Shown in pieces: positions 63,393 through 64,000 of a DNA stretch of 64,000 nt (positions within the stretch are counted from its first letter, which is position 1; every line of letters begins with the position of its first letter). The stretch spans positions 2,009,501 through 2,073,500 of the forward strand of contig NZ_CP089981.1 of NCBI RefSeq assembly GCF_021389975.1. The letters are read 5' to 3'. Position numbers and translations under genes: made by a program. Source of the stretch: Fulvivirga ulvae. Lineage in GTDB: Bacteria; Bacteroidota; Bacteroidia; Cytophagales; Cyclobacteriaceae. The notes under the pieces were generated by a model that saw nothing but the letters and a program-made list of their open reading frames with translations, ran no database searches and was not told where the DNA came from.

Positions 63393-63554
63393 TTACATTG
63401 GCCCATGGTCCTCAGCCTCATTGCCAATAGTAGCTGCCGGCTCCTCAATATTTACAGGTTGAGGTACAATGTTATCTGACTCATCGGCACAAGATGAAAA
63501 GCCGAACGCGGTGAAAATTACACCTAGTACAATCATGGAATTTCTTAGTTTCAT
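63393..63554 (-). CDS. Short lipoprotein / candidate signal peptide precursor, module 2
   Basis: A 53-residue protein starting at the ATG at 63552-63554. The signal MKLRNSMIVLGVIFTAFGFS ends in lipobox FSSC (Cys22). The 32-residue mature part is acidic and contains EEPAATIGNEAEDHGPM. Gly44 of ATIG is exactly 22 residues after the lipobox Cys, as Gly42 of ATVG is in the module 1 protein. It is 109 bases upstream of the TPR gene on the same strand. Upstream in-frame ATG codons exist but would put charged residues before the signal. No known family recognised. Confidence 0.68.
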   Translation of the reverse strand: MKLRNSMIVLGVIFTAFGFSSCADESDNIVPQPVNIEEPAATIGNEAEDHGPM

Positions 63555-64000
63555 AGCGATTATTTTTAAAGTTTGTACAAGTATAATTTGAATGCTGTTT
63601 TTAAAATACTTCATTTAATATTCTAAGGCACTCCCGTATGTCATCAGTGCATTTTCATTCATATTAAAGCATAATTAGTCACTAATACGGGTTAATATAT
63701 GCGATAAATCTTTTTAAGTGCTTGTAAGAGTTTTACAGTTTATGAAGTATACGCCATGAAATAATATCAACTTAGGTAAAAGCTTACACCCTGATGCATT
63801 GATTTTGCACCGTCTTGCATGAATTTTGTGGTGTATTTTAAATATGGTAAGTCTCAGGTCTGTTATTACCATCCATTTTGGAATTGTCAACGGCTATATT
63901 TCAGATGAATAAACTCGGCCCTTCCTCTGCAGGATAACCTGTAATTGGTAAGCAGAGGCTAACGTTAGTCACTCCATCTTTTGAAGGTCTAAACGTGCTG
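63555..64000. other. Region upstream of short lipoprotein 2
   Basis: No gene is seen. A 7-bp inverted repeat CCCGTAT (63633-63639) / ATACGGG (63685-63691) lies about 80-140 bases before the start codon. A -7-like TATACTTG is read on the minus strand near 63585. These are candidate control sites for module 2. Confidence 0.3.

Noticed and set aside
1..64000. CRISPR arrays, tRNA or rRNA genes, insertion sequences and phage genes
   Set aside because: I scanned the intergenic stretches and saw no regular repeats, cloverleaf with GGTTC-ARA arm, transposase or integrase motifs. A covariance-model scan was not possible.

Overview
The window looks like chromosomal DNA of a Bacteroidota bacterium, most likely a member of the order Cytophagales. 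The phylum call rests on a TonB-dependent receptor with a CarboxypepD_reg-like N-terminus, several DUF1573 and DUF4293 proteins, a long-form NusB, many LPxC/SxC-type lipoproteins, few Shine-Dalgarno sites, and TTTG / TAnnTTTG promoter elements. The order is an inference from gene content. I saw no rRNA, tRNA, CRISPR array, insertion sequence or prophage.

Layout. 1-3 kb: start of a TonB-dependent receptor and an OmpR-type two-component pair. 3-5.2 kb: a DUF1573 protein, a lipoprotein inorganic pyrophosphatase and a further lipoprotein. 5.4-8.1 kb: a short lipoprotein, a membrane TPR protein, a convergent XRE regulator and two tiny genes. 8.1-14.6 kb (minus): a housekeeping run lipB, DUF, exonuclease, rnr, polyprenyl synthase, PhoD-like phosphatase; yraN lies divergent to lipB and carries an in-frame stop. 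15-25.1 kb (minus): a dense signal-transduction block with four histidine kinases and three response regulators, led by a kinase whose membrane domain matches the plant/cyanobacterial ethylene-binding domain. 25.3-28.9 kb: MORN-like protein, htpG, DUF4293. 29-35.4 kb (plus): thiolase, CAT-like acyltransferase, truA, ABC exporter, two related outer-membrane proteins. 35.4-37.2 kb: a second ABC exporter broken by a frameshift in an A8 run. 37.5-43.5 kb (plus): leucine dehydrogenase, nusB, ytxH, DUF1573, yajC, ybbR, coaE, BKACE enzyme. 43.6-46.3 kb (minus): duplicated-domain secreted protein, flippase-like membrane protein, scpA. 46.5-51.7 kb: dxs, hydrolase, an unlisted 49-aa gene, oligopeptidase. 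51.7-54.5 kb (minus): ECF sigma and membrane protein, hydrolase, glycan-binding-domain protein with a decayed 5' end. 54.8-59.1 kb: feoAB and a membrane MutS-like ATPase. 59.1-60.9 kb: a gene split by an in-frame stop and a small coiled-coil gene. 61.5-63.6 kb: a second copy of the short lipoprotein / TPR / XRE arrangement.

The most interesting feature is that repeated three-gene module (5.5-7.5 kb and 61.5-63.6 kb). In both copies a 53-56 aa lipoprotein precedes an exported TPR protein with one C-terminal membrane span and a short tail holding RKIYK, and an XRE regulator with an unusual extended helix-turn-helix converges on it. The two short lipoproteins share an AT(V/I)G motif exactly 22 residues after the lipobox cysteine. 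This fits an envelope-to-nucleoid signalling system that I do not recognise as described. Second in interest are the ethylene-receptor-like kinase operon and four interrupted genes (two in-frame TAA codons, two frameshifts), which may be real decay or sequencing errors.
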